A stretch of DNA of 64,000 bases from Prevotella sp902465605 (lineage in GTDB: Bacteria; Bacteroidota; Bacteroidia; Bacteroidales; Bacteroidaceae): NCBI GenBank assembly GCA_902465605.1, contig CABQNT010000010.1, positions 1-64,000 on the forward strand, in the 5' to 3' direction. The translations under genes were made by a program, and so were the position numbers. Each line of letters begins with the position of its first letter. Within the stretch, counting starts at the first letter, position 1. The notes beneath the pieces were generated by a model that searched no databases, was not told where the DNA came from, and saw only the letters and a list, made by a program, of their open reading frames with translations. This document shows positions 63,422 through 64,000 of the stretch, piece after piece.

Positions 63422-64000
63422 CTACATGCCGCGGGCTTTGTAAATGAGGTCTTTGGCATTGTTGATTTCCTGAAACTTCTTCTGGGCAGCCTTCTTCACA
63501 TCGTTGCCCAGCGTGGAAACACGGTCGGGATGATGCTTCAAGGCCATCTGCCGATAAGCCTTTTTCACTTCATCGTTAGTGGCTGATGGGGCTATTCCCA
63601 GCACCTTATACGCGGCTTCGAGGTTTGTAGAGCTGTCTTTGAGGTTGAGCATGGAGTCAACATCGGCAGCTGAAAGTCCCAGGTATTGGGCTAACTCTTT
63701 CAGAACGTTAATTTCTTCACTGACAATCATGCCATCGGCTTGGGCAATGATAACCAGGAAGTTGAACAGCTGTAGCCGTTCAGAATAGCCCATATTGAAG
63801 CTAATTTGGATGCATGCTTGCCGAATGGTGTTGCTGAACTGCTGCCACCCCATTTGCTTTTGTTGCTCGAAAAGCCTGAGAAGAATCTCTTCGCCCTGCT
63901 TCACTGCCACCTCACCAAAGTTCTGTCTGAGGAAGTTGCGCACCGTTTGCATCTCCGAATGCATCACCTTGCCGTCGGCTCGGATGACATACGAGGCCAA
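63422..64000 (-). CDS. TerB-DnaJ co-chaperone (DjlA-like), 5' end outside the window
   Basis: Partial protein, 192 residues seen; the gene continues past the right edge. The N-terminal part is a TerB-type helical domain (MASYVIRADGKVMHSEMQTV..., LVIIAQADGMIVSEE), the C-terminal ~65 residues a J-domain with HPD (KHHPDRVSTLG) and YKVLGIAPSATNDEVKKAYR. This matches DjlA, a membrane-linked DnaK co-chaperone, whose N-terminal membrane segment would lie outside the window. The apparent ATG at the edge is not the true start. Confidence 0.85.
   Translation of the reverse strand: MASYVIRADGKVMHSEMQTVRNFLRQNFGEVAVKQGEEILLRLFEQQKQMGWQQFSNTIRQACIQISFNMGYSERLQLFNFLVIIAQADGMIVSEEINVLKELAQYLGLSAADVDSMLNLKDSSTNLEAAYKVLGIAPSATNDEVKKAYRQMALKHHPDRVSTLGNDVKKAAQKKFQEINNAKDLIYKARGM

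Overview
The window looks like chromosome from a Bacteroidales bacterium, most probably Prevotella or a close relative (Prevotellaceae). Evidence: many promoters match the Bacteroidetes -7 element TAnnTTTG with a TTG/TTTG about 19-21 nt upstream. There is a SusC/SusD pair with a DUF1735 surface lipoprotein, a GLPGLI-family protein, a DUF4105/Lnb lipoprotein N-acyltransferase, DUF4492-CydAB, DUF4827, and a long SecA with a C-terminal zinc motif. Intergenic DNA is rich in tandem repeats. I saw no rRNA, tRNA, CRISPR array, prophage or complete insertion sequence. The genus is an inference; no marker gene in the window settles it.

Layout. 1-4.8 kb is an AT-rich accessory island, all on the minus strand. 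It holds small lipoproteins or immunity-like genes, a truncated RHS core fragment, an in-frame palindromic insertion, and two copies of the 5' end of an IS982-like transposase lying against the start codons of small genes. 4.9-12.2 kb is housekeeping: clpB, a sugar nucleotidyltransferase, a DHH phosphoesterase, and a DUF4827 lipoprotein with glmM. 12.3-17.8 kb carries DUF4112, queG and a polysaccharide deacetylase as one minus-strand unit, plus a large DUF2723 membrane protein. 18.0-24.0 kb is one export operon read right to left: coiled-coil membrane protein, TolC, HlyD and two ABC-2 permeases, with no ATPase. 24.8-31 kb holds DUF4492-cydA-cydB, nth, DUF2461 and comEC. 31-38 kb holds an orphan ABC ATPase, secA, and a phosphatase-like pseudoenzyme overlapping lnb. 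38-44 kb is an envelope biogenesis run: outer-membrane protein, lptC, a CNNM/CorC protein and a PpiD/SurA chaperone.

44-50 kb contains the agmatine-to-putrescine genes aguB and aguA and a FetAB-like pair whose ATPase has lost every catalytic motif. A three-gene cell-surface cluster follows (beta-barrel, lipoprotein, beta-barrel). 50.6-54.4 kb is a unit of a 64-residue exported peptide, a GLPGLI protein and a TonB-receptor-like outer-membrane protein. 54.7-56.5 kb has a Nif3-like gene and a coiled-coil zinc-ribbon gene. 56.7-63.1 kb is a glycan-uptake locus (SusC, SusD, DUF1735 + F5/8C lectin-like) without enzymes in view. The window ends inside a TerB-DnaJ co-chaperone gene.

The best candidates for something undescribed are: the exported peptide/GLPGLI/TonB-like unit; the motif-less FetA-like pseudo-ATPase kept beside an intact FetB; the phosphatase-like protein that appears to lack metal ligands and is translationally coupled to Lnb; and the 70-bp palindromic element flanked by a 5-bp repeat inserted in frame in the RHS core. 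Much of the surface biology ties together: lipoprotein maturation (Lnb), LPS transport (LptC), outer-membrane folding (PpiD/SurA), protein export (SecA) and several lipoproteins and barrels that use them.
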